The notes: generated from the sequence alone by a model not told the origin. Positions 18,693-28,424 are shown, counted from the first letter of the stretch. The stretch: DNA of 56,587 bases from Caulobacter sp. (GCA_030645575.1 JAUSMJ010000006.1:1-56587), one strand, 5' to 3'. Numbers and translations: made by a program.

Positions 18693-19468
18693 TGCTCAAA
18701 GTCCGCGTCATCCCCTGTCTCGACGTCAAGGACGGCCGCGTGGTCAAGGGGGTCAACTTCGTCGCCCTGCGCGACGCCGGCGATCCCGTCGAACAGGCCG
18801 CCGCCTATGACTCGGCCGGGGCGGACGAGCTGATGTTCCTCGACATCACCGCCAGTCACGAGGGGCGCGGCGCGATCCTCGACGTCATCGCGCGCACGGC
18901 GGACGTCTGTTTCATGCCGGTCTCGGTCGGCGGCGGGGTGCGCACGGTGGAGGACGCCCGGCGCCTGCTGCGGGCGGGGGCCGACAAGGTCTCGATCAAC
19001 ACCGCCGCCGTGGAAGACCCCGATCTGGTCGCCCGCATGGCCGACGCCTTCGGCGCGCAGTGCGTGGTCGTGGCCGTCGACGCCAAGGCGCGACCTGACG
19101 GCGGCTGGAATATCTTCACCTACGGCGGCCGCAACGACACCGGCCTCGACGCGGTCGAGTACGCCGCCCGGGCCGTTGAGACGGGCGCGGGCGAGATCCT
19201 GTTGACCTCGATGGACCGCGACGGGGCCAGGACCGGCTACGACATCCCGCTGCTGCGGGCGATCACCGGGGCGGTTGGCGTGCCGGTCATCGCCAGCGGC
19301 GGGGCCGGCAATGTGCAGCACCTGGTCGAGGCCGTGAAACTGGGCGGGGCGGACGCGGTATTGGCCGCCTCGATCTTCCACTTCGGCGACGTGTCGATCC
19401 CGGACGCCAAGCGCGCCATGGCGGCGGCGGGTATTCCAGTGCGCGCTGCCGAGGAGAAGGCGGCATGA
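18692..19468 (+). CDS. hisF: Imidazole glycerol phosphate synthase, cyclase subunit
   Basis: A 258-residue TIM barrel that partners His[16 protein letters not shown] (about residues 6-20) and [15 protein letters not shown] (about 170-184) hold the two catalytic aspartates, and VGGGVRT binds phosphate. The gene begins on the last base of hisA and overlaps hisE by 4 bases. Confidence 0.97.
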   Translation: MLKVRVIPCLDVKDGRVVKGVNFVALRDAGDPVEQAAAYDSAGADELMFLDITASHEGRGAILDVIARTADVCFMPVSVGGGVRTVEDARRLLRAGADKVSINTAAVEDPDLVARMADAFGAQCVVVAVDAKARPDGGWNIFTYGGRNDTGLDAVEYAARAVETGAGEILLTSMDRDGARTGYDIPLLRAITGAVGVPVIASGGAGNVQHLVEAVKLGGADAVLAASIFHFGDVSIPDAKRAMAAAGIPVRAAEEKAA

Positions 19469-19788
19469 GCCGGCTGTCCGACGTCATCGCCCGGCTGGAG
19501 GCCGTCATCGAAAGCCGCAAGGGCGGTGATCCGACGGCGAGCTGGACCGCCAGGCTGCTGGCCGATCCGGGGCTGGCCGGCAGGAAGCTGATCGAGGAAG
19601 CCGCCGAGGCGTTCGAGGCAGCGGAATCAGGCGACGGGGACCACTTGGCCGCCGAGGCCGCTGATGTCCTCTACCACCTGCTGGCGCTGCTGGCGGCGGC
19701 GGGGGTGTCGCCGGATGAGGTTGCGGCCAAGCTCGAAGCGCGCGAGGGGACGTCCGGCATCGCCGAAAAGGCCTCGCGCGACCAATGA
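19465..19788 (+). CDS. hisE: Phosphoribosyl-ATP pyrophosphatase
   Basis: A 107-residue MazG-like all-alpha hydrolase catalysing the second step of histidine synthesis. [13 protein letters not shown] and [20 protein letters not shown] provide the acidic metal-binding residues. It overlaps hisF (ATGA) and in turn overlaps the GFA gene start (ATGA), so it is the last recognisable his gene in the operon. hisG, hisD and hisI are not in this window. Confidence 0.95.
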   Translation: MSRLSDVIARLEAVIESRKGGDPTASWTARLLADPGLAGRKLIEEAAEAFEAAESGDGDHLAAEAADVLYHLLALLAAAGVSPDEVAAKLEAREGTSGIAEKASRDQ

Positions 19789-20216
19789 CCCGCGAGGCGA
19801 GCTGTTGTTGTGGCGCGGCGTCGATCGAGGTTGTCGGCGAACCCACGCTCAACGGCGTCTGCCATTGCGCCAACTGCCGACGGCGCACGGGAACGGCCTT
19901 TGGCTGGTCGGCCTACTTCCTCGACAGCCAGGTTGTCGGCAGGACGGGTGATTTCGCTGAACACAGAATCCGCGACGAACAGGTCCGGTCTTTCTGCCGG
20001 GCCTGCGGCACAACCCTGTTCTGGACGTCCGCGTTCATGCCGGGTCAGACGGGGATCGCCGGCGGCGCATTCACCGATCCGCCCCTGCCTGAACCCAGCC
20101 TCTCGGCCATGCCGCACCACAAGCTCGACTGGGTGTCTCTGCCAGAGCGCTGGTCAAGGGCCTTCAATTCCGGCGGTTCAGGCGGTTCAGGCGGTTCAGG
20201 CGGCAATCAGGCCTAG
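19785..20216 (+). CDS. GFA/CENP-V family zinc protein with Gly-Ser repeat tail
   Basis: A 143-residue protein with the cysteine pattern of the GFA family: CCCGAA near the start, CHCANCRR at about residues 26-33, and FCRACGTTLF at about 70-79. Family members bind zinc; the glutathione-dependent formaldehyde-activating role is known for only a few. The ATGA overlap with hisE suggests cotranscription. The C-terminus ends in a GGSGGSGGSGG tail encoded by a perfect 9-base tandem repeat, unusual for the family. The 3' end overlaps the convergent FAD oxidoreductase gene by 21 bases. Confidence 0.85.
   Translation: MTREASCCCGAASIEVVGEPTLNGVCHCANCRRRTGTAFGWSAYFLDSQVVGRTGDFAEHRIRDEQVRSFCRACGTTLFWTSAFMPGQTGIAGGAFTDPPLPEPSLSAMPHHKLDWVSLPERWSRAFNSGGSGGSGGSGGNQA
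20172..20203. repeat. 9-bp tandem repeat GGCGGTTCA, three copies plus partial
   Basis: Three perfect GGCGGTTCA units at 20172-20198 and a partial fourth (GGCGG). It is in frame, encoding Gly-Gly-Ser in the GFA protein. The convergent FAD gene stops inside the third unit. Confidence 0.9.
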
Positions 20217-21704
20217 CCGCTCAGCATCCGCCGTCGCCGATAGTTCCAGCGCCGCGAACATTTCGGCACGATCGGGACCCAGCTTCGGCGGATAGTATTT
20301 CTGCTTCAGCGCCCTGGGCTTGACCCAGGTGGCCAGCACAGACCCCAGCGTCGCCGGCCGCTTCAGCCAGGCGGACGAGGGCTCGAGCATGTGGAAGCCG
20401 CGCATGAAGGCCCGCAGCAGGGCTGGATCGGAGCGGATCGCGGGCGTGAGGGCGTCCTCGGCGAAGCTTTTCATCAGCCGCGCCTTGAACCGGGGCCGGT
20501 AGGCGGGGTCCAGCGTGTTGCGGGCGCGGCGGATGGCCTGGCGATCCTGGGTTCGCATGTCGCGGAAATAGGGGCGGATATCGCGATCGACGGCCCCCTG
20601 GTAGGCCAGGGCGCGGGCGGCCGGATCGGTCTCGCGGGCCAGCACGTCCTTCAGCAGATAGGCCGCGATGGCCGCGAACGAGCAGCCCCGGCCGTAGAGC
20701 GGATTGGTGCGGGCCAGACCGTCGCCGGCGAAAAACAGGTTCAGCGCGATCGGCCTGCCGTTCCTGACCGTCGAGCGCCAGCGGCTCTTGAGATCACCCA
20801 TGCCATGGACCTTGCCGACCGGCTCGGCGCGGTCCGCCGCGATCCACGGGGCGACGCCGGGCAGCAGCCGGCAGATGTGGTCGAAGGTCTCCGGCCGCAT
20901 GATCGCGACCCGCAGGGTCTCCTCGATCTCGGGCGCCGACAGGGTGATCGAGAAACAGCCGTTGTCAGCCGGGAAGACGCCGTACTTGATGAAGCCCATG
21001 TCGCCCGCGCCGGGGACCGGACCGCGCTCGGGCGGGGTCTGACCCGGCAGCAGCCGCCAGTGGCGGGTGTAGTAGAGGATGCCCGCGTCCTCGCTTTCCT
21101 CGTCCCAGGTCACGCCGTGCTCGGCCAGCCAGTCGAAACCCTGGGAGGTGCGGCCGGCGGCGTCGATGACGATGTCGGCCCGTTCCTCGCGCTCCGTCTC
21201 GCCGTCCTTCACGCGCAGCCCCTCGCAGACGAAGCGCCCCTCGGCGTCGAGCCCGCCCAGCAGGCCGGTGACGTTGACATTGCTGTGCAGGGTGACGCCG
21301 GGCATGCGCTCGACATACCGGCGCATGACCAGCTCCAGCGTCGTGCGGCGGCTGGTGATGACGGTCAGGATCTCGTCGCCTGGCTCGGGCCGATAGCGGT
21401 CCTTGCTGGCGGCGGGCAGGCCGTCGGCGAACTTCATCTCCTGGCAGCCGGCCGCGCGCAGCTCGTCGAGCAGGGCCGGGTGGTGGTCCAGCACCAGGTT
21501 GCGCAGCCGGGCGAGGAAGGCGTGGCTGTGACGCAGATGGCCGACGCCGCGCCGGTTCCAGTCGGCGAAGGCCTCGTCGGCGCCGCCGGCCGGGGCGGGA
21601 GGATCGCGCTCGAGAATGTCCAGCCGGCGGCCCTCGCCGCCAAGGGCCAGGGCCGTGAACAGGCCGGCCATGCCGGCGCCGATCACCAGGACGCGTTCAG
21701 TCAT
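20196..21704 (-). CDS. FAD-dependent oxidoreductase (geranylgeranyl reductase/halogenase-like)
   Basis: A 502-residue flavoprotein. The Rossmann GxGxxG motif is at the N-terminus (VLVIGAGMAGLFTALAL), DAAGRTS lies near residue 180, and an FFAGDGLARTNPLYGRG segment near residues 318-334 resembles the second FAD-contact region of p-hydroxybenzoate-hydroxylase-type proteins. Annotation pipelines would probably call it an NAD(P)/FAD-dependent oxidoreductase; its substrate is unknown. It is monocistronic, convergent with the GFA gene, and ends in the 9-bp tandem repeat. Confidence 0.8.
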   Translation of the reverse strand: MTERVLVIGAGMAGLFTALALGGEGRRLDILERDPPAPAGGADEAFADWNRRGVGHLRHSHAFLARLRNLVLDHHPALLDELRAAGCQEMKFADGLPAASKDRYRPEPGDEILTVITSRRTTLELVMRRYVERMPGVTLHSNVNVTGLLGGLDAEGRFVCEGLRVKDGETEREERADIVIDAAGRTSQGFDWLAEHGVTWDEESEDAGILYYTRHWRLLPGQTPPERGPVPGAGDMGFIKYGVFPADNGCFSITLSAPEIEETLRVAIMRPETFDHICRLLPGVAPWIAADRAEPVGKVHGMGDLKSRWRSTVRNGRPIALNLFFAGDGLARTNPLYGRGCSFAAIAAYLLKDVLARETDPAARALAYQGAVDRDIRPYFRDMRTQDRQAIRRARNTLDPAYRPRFKARLMKSFAEDALTPAIRSDPALLRAFMRGFHMLEPSSAWLKRPATLGSVLATWVKPRALKQKYYPPKLGPDRAEMFAALELSATADAERLGLIAA

Positions 21705-21775
21705 CTGGGAGATCCTCGGGTCGTCTCGCCACGACTATGACAAGGCCGCGAGCCGGCTGCCAGTATGACGCGAGG

Positions 21776-22282
21776 TCAGGTCCGGGACTTGCGCTTGAGC
21801 GCGACATACAGCGCGCCCTCGCCGCCATGCCGACGGTGAGCCTGCGACACCCCGGCGACAATCGCCCGCAGGGGCGGGGCGGCCAGCCATTCGGGGGTGA
21901 ACCGGCGCAGCACGCCGTCGCCCTGGGTTCCCTTGCCGGTGATCACCAGCGCCTCGCGGCAGCCCTCGTCCCACATCCGCAACAGCCAGGCCTCCAGCGC
22001 CGCCCGGGCGCGGTCGTGGGTCATGCCGTGCAGGTCGATGCGCGCTTCCAGCGGCTCATGGCCGCGCACGATGCGCTTGTGGCGGCCCGGCTCGATGGTT
22101 TCGGGCGGCCGGGCCGGTTTGGCCTTCTGGGCGGCGGCCTTCACCGGCAATGGCAGATGAGCCGGCGCCGCCTCCATCGCGGGCGGCTTGAGAGTCGGCG
22201 CCAGCCGTCCGGGCAACGGCCGCACCGTGGCGGTCACATGACCCCAAAGATGCGCCTCGTCCGGCTTCAGCTTGCGCGACAC
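21776..22282 (-). CDS. Smr domain protein
   Basis: A 168-residue protein. The first 70 residues are proline/alanine-rich and basic. The Smr (MutS2 C-terminal) domain follows: ARIDLHGMTHDRARAAL (about residues 80-96), ITGKGTQ, and a closing HGGEGALYVALK. The DLHG and TGKG motifs are the family marks. Stand-alone Smr proteins have nuclease-like or RNA/ribosome-related roles; this one is unassigned. It starts 5 bases downstream of the mltA stop, so it is probably cotranscribed. Confidence 0.85.
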   Translation of the reverse strand: MSRKLKPDEAHLWGHVTATVRPLPGRLAPTLKPPAMEAAPAHLPLPVKAAAQKAKPARPPETIEPGRHKRIVRGHEPLEARIDLHGMTHDRARAALEAWLLRMWDEGCREALVITGKGTQGDGVLRRFTPEWLAAPPLRAIVAGVSQAHRRHGGEGALYVALKRKSRT

Positions 22283-22287
22283 GGTCG

Positions 22288-23448
22288 TCAGGAGCCCCGC
22301 GCGGCGACGGGCACGAGCCGGTACATTTTCAGCACATGGCGCACGCGGCCGGCCTCGGCGCCGGCGGCGGAGCCCCGGCCCATGTAGAGGTCGGCCCGCA
22401 CCTCGCCCTTGATCGCTCCGCCCGTGTCGAGCGCCACGACCAACCGCCGGTAGACGGGAAAGGCCCCGGTCAGCGCCGGGGCGCTGGCGTCGATCCAGAA
22501 CAGTTCGCCCATGTCGTGCCGGCTGGTATCGACGGCGATGGACCGGCCCGGCGGCAGGGAGACGCCCGCGGCTCCGGGGGGATCGCGATCATCGTCCTCG
22601 ACCAGGCTGAAGAACACGTAGCGCGGGTTGAGGCGCATGATCGCGTCGGCCTCGGGGCCCCGATGGCCGGCCAGCCAGGCGCGGATCGCGTCGCCCGAGG
22701 TGTCGGCGTCCTTCAGCAGGCCCTGTTCGCGCATGGGCCGGGCGATGCCGGCGAACGGGTGGCCGTTATGGGCGGCGAAGGCGGCCCGCCTGCGCGAGCC
22801 ATCGGGGTAGACCAGCACGCCGGACCCCTGGATCTGCAGGAAGAACAGGTCCTCGGGCCGCATCCAGGCGATCGGCTTGCCGAGGTCCTCGGTTTCGATG
22901 GTCTGCCGGTCGGGATAGGCCTCCATCCGGCCGTCCTCCACCCGCCCGACCAGCTTCTGGCCCGGCCCGGCGGTCGGATCGATCTCGGAAAGGTCGGTCG
23001 TCACAAGGTCGGCGGGACGGGCGCGAACCGCCGCGGTGAACTCGGCCGTCGGGTGGGCGTTGGCCCCGTAGACCGGCGCGAAATAGGCCGTCAGCAGGCC
23101 GCTGTCGGGCAGCGGCTCGGGCCGGAAATTGGCTTCGATGAAGCGACGCGCGTCCGCCTCGTCGCTCTTGCCCAGGGCCCTGGCGCGGCGGCAGACGACG
23201 GTGGCGGCCGGATCGCGGGCCACGCCGCAGGTGGCGCGCCAGGCGTTCAGCGCGGCCAGATGGTCCTCGGCGTTCCAGCCGGGCAGGGTCGCGAAGGTGA
23301 CCGGAGCGGTCGGCGGAACGACCGGGACCTCGACAGGCGGGACCGCCGGCGGAAGTGTCGGGGTGACGATCGGCGGGCCGCCCGCCTTCGGCGTCGCACA
23401 GGCCGTCAGGGCCAGCGCGAGAAGGACGCCGGTGACTCGAAGTCGCAT
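22288..23448 (-). CDS. mltA: Membrane-bound lytic murein transglycosylase A
   Basis: A 386-residue lipoprotein, with signal sequence and lipobox LTAC at about residues 14-17, followed by a long proline-rich linker. The MltA domain carries LTAYFAP, the central FFLQIQGSG, and the C-terminal 3D-like motif ALDTGGAIKGEVRADLYMG (about residues 344-362), with the catalytic Asp expected there. It cleaves glycan strands to 1,6-anhydro products at the outer membrane. Its start overlaps the stop of the Tim44-like gene by one base (TAATG), implying coupling. Confidence 0.92.
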   Translation of the reverse strand: MRLRVTGVLLALALTACATPKAGGPPIVTPTLPPAVPPVEVPVVPPTAPVTFATLPGWNAEDHLAALNAWRATCGVARDPAATVVCRRARALGKSDEADARRFIEANFRPEPLPDSGLLTAYFAPVYGANAHPTAEFTAAVRARPADLVTTDLSEIDPTAGPGQKLVGRVEDGRMEAYPDRQTIETEDLGKPIAWMRPEDLFFLQIQGSGVLVYPDGSRRRAAFAAHNGHPFAGIARPMREQGLLKDADTSGDAIRAWLAGHRGPEADAIMRLNPRYVFFSLVEDDDRDPPGAAGVSLPPGRSIAVDTSRHDMGELFWIDASAPALTGAFPVYRRLVVALDTGGAIKGEVRADLYMGRGSAAGAEAGRVRHVLKMYRLVPVAARGS

Positions 23449-24062
23449 TACGCCTCCGCGGCGTCCACGTGAACAAGCATCCAGTTGGGGTCGCGGCTGT
23501 TAAGATTACGTTCGAACGTCCACAGTTCGGCCGTGCGGCGGTCATCGACGGCCTCGCCTTCGGGTCCCTTGGTGCGCGAGCGGAATTCCGACAGGAACCG
23601 CACGACGGCGCGGGCCGTGGCGCTTTCCACCTCGATCCGCTCGAGATCCGCGCGCGGCGCGTGCAGGAACTCGATCTTCTCCGTGCGGCCCTCGGCCTCG
23701 CGGGTGGCGATGGCCGCCTCGAAGCTCTCGGCGACGGCCGGCGACAGCAGGTTCTTCAGCGTCGCATGGTCGCCGGCGGCGAAGGCGATCACGATCATCT
23801 CGTAGGCCTGGCGCGCGCCGACCAGGAAGTGGGCCGCGTCGAACGCCGGGTCTTTCGCCCGCAGGGCGGCGAGCCCCGACAGGTCCGCGCCCTCGATCCC
23901 GGGACCCTCGGCGGCGTTGGGCTGGTCGCCCTCCACGGCCAGGACCGGGGCCGGCTGGTCCTCGGGCTGCCGGCCGATGCGGCGGCCGAGGACGGCGTAG
24001 AGCTGGTACAGCACCACGGCGGCGAAAAAGGCGAAGATGATGAGTTCGAAGATATTTATCAC
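23448..24062 (-). CDS. Tim44-like domain protein (TimA type)
   Basis: A 204-residue protein with an N-terminal transmembrane helix (INIFELIIFAFFAAVVLYQL) then LGRRIGRQ. The Tim44-like domain covers about residues 75-204 (FLVGARQAYEMIVIAFAAGD...LLSPAVAESFEAAI, ending LWTFERNLNSRDPNWMLVHV). Alphaproteobacterial relatives of mitochondrial Tim44 have this layout. A GTG at 24062 is chosen because the membrane helix begins there; the longer reading runs through secB antisense. The Shine-Dalgarno is weak. It is divergent from secB and coupled to mltA. Confidence 0.8.
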   Translation of the reverse strand: MINIFELIIFAFFAAVVLYQLYAVLGRRIGRQPEDQPAPVLAVEGDQPNAAEGPGIEGADLSGLAALRAKDPAFDAAHFLVGARQAYEMIVIAFAAGDHATLKNLLSPAVAESFEAAIATREAEGRTEKIEFLHAPRADLERIEVESATARAVVRFLSEFRSRTKGPEGEAVDDRRTAELWTFERNLNSRDPNWMLVHVDAAEA

Positions 24063-24236
24063 TGCAGGGACCGGCCGGCTGACGTCATGAATGGGCAATA
24101 TAGGCGAGGCTGACGCCCGCGTAAGGGGCCCGCCGTTGCGCGGGCCAAGGCTGCGTGATAGCAGCGCGCCTTCATCATGTCCCGCCCGCTGACGCCGGGC
24201 GCCCGTCCGAATGACGTCCAGGAACACGATCTCCTC

Positions 24237-24734
24237 ATGAGCGACACGTCCAGCACCTCCGGCGCCGAAAACGGCGGCGACATCTCCCAGCCCGGTTTCC
24301 GCATCCTCGCGCAGTTCACCCGCGACCTGTCGTTCGAGAACCCGCACGCGCCGGAATCGCTGCGCGCCGACGGCCAGGGCCTGCAGCCGCAGATCGACAT
24401 CGGCGTGGAAATGAGCGCCCGCGGCCGGCCCGACGGCCTGTTCGAAGTGGACCTGAAGCTGTCGGCCCGCGCCCTGCGCGGCGAACAGGTGGCCTTCCAT
24501 GTCGAGCTGCTCTACGGCGGCCTGTTCCAGGTCACGGGCGTGCCGGATACGGAGCTGGAGGCGGTGCTGATGATCGAATGCCCGCGCTACCTGTTCCCGT
24601 TCGCCCGCCGTCTGATCTCGGACGTCACGGCCGAGGGCGGCTTCCCGCCGTTCCAGCTGGATCCGATCGACTTCGCCGGCGTCTATGCCGCGCGCAAGGC
24701 CCAGGGCGACAGCGGCTTCATCGGCAACGCCTGA
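24237..24734 (+). CDS. secB: Protein-export chaperone SecB
   Basis: A 165-residue cytosolic chaperone that keeps preproteins unfolded and hands them to SecA. The core [19 protein letters not shown] (about residues 20-38), the strand [19 protein letters not shown], and the C-terminal [21 protein letters not shown] are diagnostic. The ATG at 24237 fits family length; an earlier in-frame ATG at 24177 would add 20 residues. Divergent from the Tim44-like gene. Confidence 0.95.
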   Translation: MSDTSSTSGAENGGDISQPGFRILAQFTRDLSFENPHAPESLRADGQGLQPQIDIGVEMSARGRPDGLFEVDLKLSARALRGEQVAFHVELLYGGLFQVTGVPDTELEAVLMIECPRYLFPFARRLISDVTAEGGFPPFQLDPIDFAGVYAARKAQGDSGFIGNA

Positions 24735-24743
24735 GCCGGCGGG

Positions 24744-25445
24744 TCAGAGCCCGAATTTGAGCCAGACGGCCTTGTCCTTGAGGGTCCCGCGCACGAACAG
24801 CTCGTGCGCGGTCCGCTCGTCGATCGTGCACCGCGGGGCCAGCGGCCGGGGCCGGGCGCCATAGGGCGCGGCCAGGGTCGAGGGGCCGATGGTGCGCGCG
24901 GCCGGGGCGGCATGCAGGTCCAGCGCCCGCTCCTTGCCACCTTGCAATTCGAGATAGACCGCCGCCAGCAGCTCGGCGTCGATCAGGGCCCCGTGCTTGT
25001 CGCGGGCGGCCAGCGAGATCTTCATCCGCTTACAGAGCGCGTCCAGGGAGTTGTACATCCCCGGAAACTTCTTCTTGGCCAGAACCAGGGTGTCGATCCA
25101 CTGGTGGTCCGGCGTCGGCGCCAGGCCGCAGCGCGACAGCTCGGCGTTGACGAAGCCCCGGTCGAACGGGGCGTTGTGGGCGACGATCGGATCTTCGCCG
25201 ACGAATTCCAGGAACCGCTCGACGATCTCGGGGAAGCGCGGCTTGCCGTGCAACGAGGCCAGGCTGATGCCGTGCACCCGCTCGGCGTCCGGGTCGATCT
25301 CGCGGTCGGGATGGACGTATTCGTGGAACGATTTGCCCGTCGGTATGTAGTCCACGACCTCGACGCAGGCGATTTCGATCAGCCGGTGGCCGGTTCGCGG
25401 ATCGAGGCCCGTGGTCTCGGTGTCGAGGACTATATGACGCGCCAT
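24744..25445 (-). CDS. dnaQ: DNA polymerase III epsilon subunit (3'-5' exonuclease)
   Basis: A 233-residue DEDDh exonuclease, the proofreading subunit of the replicase. Exo I is VLDTETTGLD (about residues 5-14), Exo II HNAPFDRGFVN (about 94-104), and Exo III HGALIDAELLAAVY (about 152-165). The C-terminal tail (about 175-233) is family-typical. It follows coaE by 7 bases in a run (ppsR-maf-aroE-coaE-dnaQ) reading away from the origin. Confidence 0.95.
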   Translation of the reverse strand: MARHIVLDTETTGLDPRTGHRLIEIACVEVVDYIPTGKSFHEYVHPDREIDPDAERVHGISLASLHGKPRFPEIVERFLEFVGEDPIVAHNAPFDRGFVNAELSRCGLAPTPDHQWIDTLVLAKKKFPGMYNSLDALCKRMKISLAARDKHGALIDAELLAAVYLELQGGKERALDLHAAPAARTIGPSTLAAPYGARPRPLAPRCTIDERTAHELFVRGTLKDKAVWLKFGL

Positions 25446-25452
25446 GGCCTTC

Positions 25453-26073
25453 TCATTGGCCCGGTTCGGACGGCGCGTCCAGCGGTCCGGACCGCAGCCG
25501 CGCCAGCACGTCGCGGACCTGGCCGCGGGCATGGTCGAGGCCCTGGCCCGTGTCGATGACGAAGTGCGCGCGGACGCGTTTCTCGGCATCGGCCATCTGC
25601 CGGGCGAGGATGGCGTCGAGCTTGGCCTCGTCCATGCCGGGCCGGGCCAGCACGCGCTGGCGCTGGATATCGGCGGGGGCGGAGACGACGACCACGGCGT
25701 CCATGCGCGTTTCGCCGCCGGTCTCGAACAGCAGCGGGATGTCGAGGATCACGATGTCGGCGCCGGCGGCCACGGCCTTCTGGAAGAAGCCGACGCGACT
25801 TTCGCCGACCAGGGGGTGGACGATGGCTTCCAGCCGCTTGAGCTCGTCCGGCTTGCCCAGGACCCGCTGGCTCAACAGCGCGCGATCGACCGCCCCATCG
25901 ACGACCACGCCGGGAAAGGCCGCCTCGATCGGCGCGACGGCCGCGCCGCCCCTGGCGTACAGCGCGTGCACCTCGGCGTCGGCGTCGTAGACCGGCACGC
26001 CTTCGGCGGCGAACATGGCCGCGGTCGTCGATTTGCCCATGCCGATGGAGCCGGTCAGCCCGACGGTGATCAT
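25453..26073 (-). CDS. coaE: Dephospho-CoA kinase
   Basis: A 206-residue P-loop kinase for the last step of coenzyme A synthesis. [12 protein letters not shown] (about residues 5-16) is the Walker A, and [16 protein letters not shown] and DIPLLFETG are family segments. Its ATG overlaps the aroE stop (4 bases). Confidence 0.95.
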   Translation of the reverse strand: MITVGLTGSIGMGKSTTAAMFAAEGVPVYDADAEVHALYARGGAAVAPIEAAFPGVVVDGAVDRALLSQRVLGKPDELKRLEAIVHPLVGESRVGFFQKAVAAGADIVILDIPLLFETGGETRMDAVVVVSAPADIQRQRVLARPGMDEAKLDAILARQMADAEKRVRAHFVIDTGQGLDHARGQVRDVLARLRSGPLDAPSEPGQ

Positions 26074-26918
26074 GCCGTTTCTCCCACGGCCGCCAGGGCC
26101 AGCGCGCGGACATCGACGCCAGCGGGCGGCGGCTGGCCGTAAAAGGCCTCGAAGCTGGGGACCGCCTGGCGGATCAGCATCTCCAGCCCATCGACCGTGC
26201 GCAGGCCGAGGGCGGCGGCGCGGCCCAGGAACGCGGTGCGCAGCGGCTTGTAGACCATGTCCAGCACCACGGCCGATGTCGGCGCGGTCGCCAGGTCGAT
26301 GTCCGGGCCCGGCCCGCCACCCAGGCCCAGCGAGGTGGCGTTGACGATCAGGTTGGCGTCCGCGAGCGCGCCATCCGCCGCGACGGCCTTCACCGTCCGG
26401 CCGATGTCGCGGGCCAGGGCCTCGGCCCGGTCGGCGGTGCGGTTGACGATACGGATCTCCGGCGCGCCGGCGAGGAACAGGGCCGCCGCCGCGCCGCGCG
26501 CCGCGCCGCCGGCGCCAAGAATCACGGCCGGCCCGAACTTCGGGTCAAATCCCGACGCCTGGACGGCCAGCGCGGCCAGCATGCCCAGGCCGTCGGTATT
26601 GTCGGCGAAGATGGAGCCATCCCCGCGGAACAGCAGCAGATTGGCGGCCCCGGCCAACCGGGCGCGGTCGCTGGCGGCGTCGGCGGCGGCCAGCGCCGCT
26701 TCCTTGAACGGGATCGTCACGTTCACGCCGCGGATCACGCCGCCGCGCAGGCCCTCGACCAGGGCGCGGAAACCGTCCGCCGTCGGCGCCAGCGGCGCAT
26801 AGACGGCGTTGAGGCCCGCCGCCTCGATCCAGGCGTTGTGCAGCACCGGGCTCAGCGAATGGGTGACCGGCCGGCCGATGATCCCGGCGACCATGGCCGC
26901 GCCCGTGATCGCGCTCAT
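26070..26918 (-). CDS. aroE: Shikimate dehydrogenase
   Basis: A 282-residue NADP-dependent enzyme of aromatic amino acid synthesis. [11 protein letters not shown] (about residues 20-30) and [11 protein letters not shown] with the catalytic Lys (about 67-77) form the shikimate site, and [16 protein letters not shown] (about 131-146) binds NADP. Overlaps maf upstream and coaE downstream by 4 bases each. Confidence 0.95.
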   Translation of the reverse strand: MSAITGAAMVAGIIGRPVTHSLSPVLHNAWIEAAGLNAVYAPLAPTADGFRALVEGLRGGVIRGVNVTIPFKEAALAAADAASDRARLAGAANLLLFRGDGSIFADNTDGLGMLAALAVQASGFDPKFGPAVILGAGGAARGAAAALFLAGAPEIRIVNRTADRAEALARDIGRTVKAVAADGALADANLIVNATSLGLGGGPGPDIDLATAPTSAVVLDMVYKPLRTAFLGRAAALGLRTVDGLEMLIRQAVPSFEAFYGQPPPAGVDVRALALAAVGETA

Positions 26919-27511
26919 AGCGGCAAGGCTCCGTAGCGGCGCAGCAGGTCCAGCAGGCCCATCAGCGGCAGCCCCAGGATGGTGAAATAGTCGCCATCGA
27001 TGCGCGAGAACAGCTGCACCCCGTCGTCCTCCAGCCGGTAGCAGCCGACCGAGCCCAGCAGTCCCTCCCCGCCCCGAGCCAGAAAATCATCGAGGAAGGC
27101 GTCGGTGAACGGCCGCATGGTCAGCCGGGCGGCCGGAACCTCGCGCCAGATCGCTTCGCCGTCGCGGGCCACGACCACGGCCGAATGCAGCTTGTGGGTC
27201 TTGCCACGCAGATGGACCAGACGGTCGCGCGCCTCGGCCAGGGTCTCGGCCTTGTCGAACAGCTGCCCCTCGAGATCCAGCGTCTGGTCGGCGCCGATGA
27301 CCAGCGCGCCGGGATGTTTGCGCGAGACCCGCACGGCCTTCAGCTCCGCCAGGGCGTCCGCCACCTCGCGCGGTCCGGCGCCCTGGGCCAGCAGCCCGGC
27401 CTTCATCGACGCCTCATCGACGCCGGCGACGGCCACCTCGAAGACCACGCCGGCGCCAGCCAGCACCTGGGCCCGCGCCTTGCTGCCCGAGGCGAGGATC
27501 ACCCGGGTCAT
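26915..27511 (-). CDS. maf: Maf-family nucleotide pyrophosphatase
   Basis: A 198-residue house-cleaning NTP pyrophosphatase of the Maf type: [17 protein letters not shown] (about residues 5-21), [14 protein letters not shown] with the catalytic Asp (about 70-83), and [18 protein letters not shown] near residue 150. The ATG at 27511 overlaps the ppsR stop by 4 bases. The non-canonical nucleotide preferred is not decidable here. Confidence 0.92.
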   Translation of the reverse strand: MTRVILASGSKARAQVLAGAGVVFEVAVAGVDEASMKAGLLAQGAGPREVADALAELKAVRVSRKHPGALVIGADQTLDLEGQLFDKAETLAEARDRLVHLRGKTHKLHSAVVVARDGEAIWREVPAARLTMRPFTDAFLDDFLARGGEGLLGSVGCYRLEDDGVQLFSRIDGDYFTILGLPLMGLLDLLRRYGALPL

Positions 27512-28356
27512 CCGAGCACCTCCACCTGGCCGCGGCCGCCGGACAACAGGTTGATGATCGCCGCGGCCGTCTCCTCGACCGAGCGGCGGGTCACGTCGAT
27601 CACGGGCCAGCCCATGCGCTCGAACAGCCGCCGGGCGGCGATGATTTCCTCGCGCACGGCGTCCTGGTCGACATAGGTGCTTTCGCGCTGTTCGTTCAGC
27701 GACAGCAGGCGGTTGCGACGGATCTGGATCAACCGGTCGGGCGAAGCGATCAGGCCCACGATCAGCGTGTTCTTCAGGTTGGTCAGGGCCGGCGGCAGCT
27801 GCGCGCCGGGCACCAGCGGGTGGTTTGCCGCGCGCACGCCGCGATGGGCCAGATAAATGCAGGTCGGCGTCTTGGAGGTGCGCGAGACCCCGACCAGCAC
27901 CACATCGGCCTGCTCCAGGTCCTGTCCGCCCTGGCCATCGTCGTGGCCCATGGCGTAGTTCAGCGCTTCCATGCGGTTGAAATAGTCGGTGTCCAGCGTG
28001 TGCTGGGCCCCTACCCGACTGGAGATGGGCGCGCCGAGATAGCGGGACATGGCCGCGACCACGGGGTCGAGCGCCGCGATACAGGGGATCTCGTGGCGGC
28101 GGCAGCCCTCTTCCAGCGCCGCGCGCAGGGCCGGATCGATGATCGTATGCATAACCACGCCGGGCGAGCCGGCGATCTCCTCCAGCGCCCGCTCCAGCTG
28201 GCGGGTCGAACGGACCAGGGCGTAGATGTGCTCGATCGGCAGGATGTCGGTGAACCGGGCGCAGACCGCCCGGGCCATGGCGTTCAGCGTCTCGCCCGTG
28301 GAGTCGGACACGAGATGGATATGGAAATAGGTCGCCAGGCGGGTCGCAGCGGTCAT
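27508..28356 (-). CDS. ppsR: Pyruvate, phosphate dikinase regulatory protein (DUF299)
   Basis: A 282-residue bifunctional kinase/phosphorylase family protein. HLVSDSTGETLNAMARA (about residues 14-30), the P-loop-like GVSRTSKTPT (about 157-166) and AANHPLVPG are the family hallmarks. It probably regulates pyruvate phosphate dikinase or PEP synthase. It directly borders the origin, in the same place as the DUF299 gene beside the Caulobacter origin, and reads away from it. Confidence 0.92.
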   Translation of the reverse strand: MTAATRLATYFHIHLVSDSTGETLNAMARAVCARFTDILPIEHIYALVRSTRQLERALEEIAGSPGVVMHTIIDPALRAALEEGCRRHEIPCIAALDPVVAAMSRYLGAPISSRVGAQHTLDTDYFNRMEALNYAMGHDDGQGGQDLEQADVVLVGVSRTSKTPTCIYLAHRGVRAANHPLVPGAQLPPALTNLKNTLIVGLIASPDRLIQIRRNRLLSLNEQRESTYVDQDAVREEIIAARRLFERMGWPVIDVTRRSVEETAAAIINLLSGGRGQVEVLG

Positions 28357-28396
28357 CGCCTACTCCATAGGGCGCCGCGGGGCCGAGGACCAAGCC

Positions 28397-28405
28397 TGTG
28401 GATAG
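28397..28405 (-). promoter_or_regulatory. DnaA-like box 1 (CTATCCACA)
   Basis: Reads CTATCCACA on the minus strand, one mismatch to TTATCCACA. It lies 4 bases from CtrA box 1. Confidence 0.65.
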
Positions 28406-28409
28406 GCCG

Positions 28410-28424
28410 TTAACGAAGCCTTAA
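28410..28424. promoter_or_regulatory. CtrA box 1 (ppsR side of origin)
   Basis: TTAA-CGAAGCC-TTAA followed by CC, an exact match to the TTAA-N7-TTAAC consensus. Its right half also reads TTAACCACA, one base from a DnaA box, so the two proteins could compete here. Confidence 0.8.
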
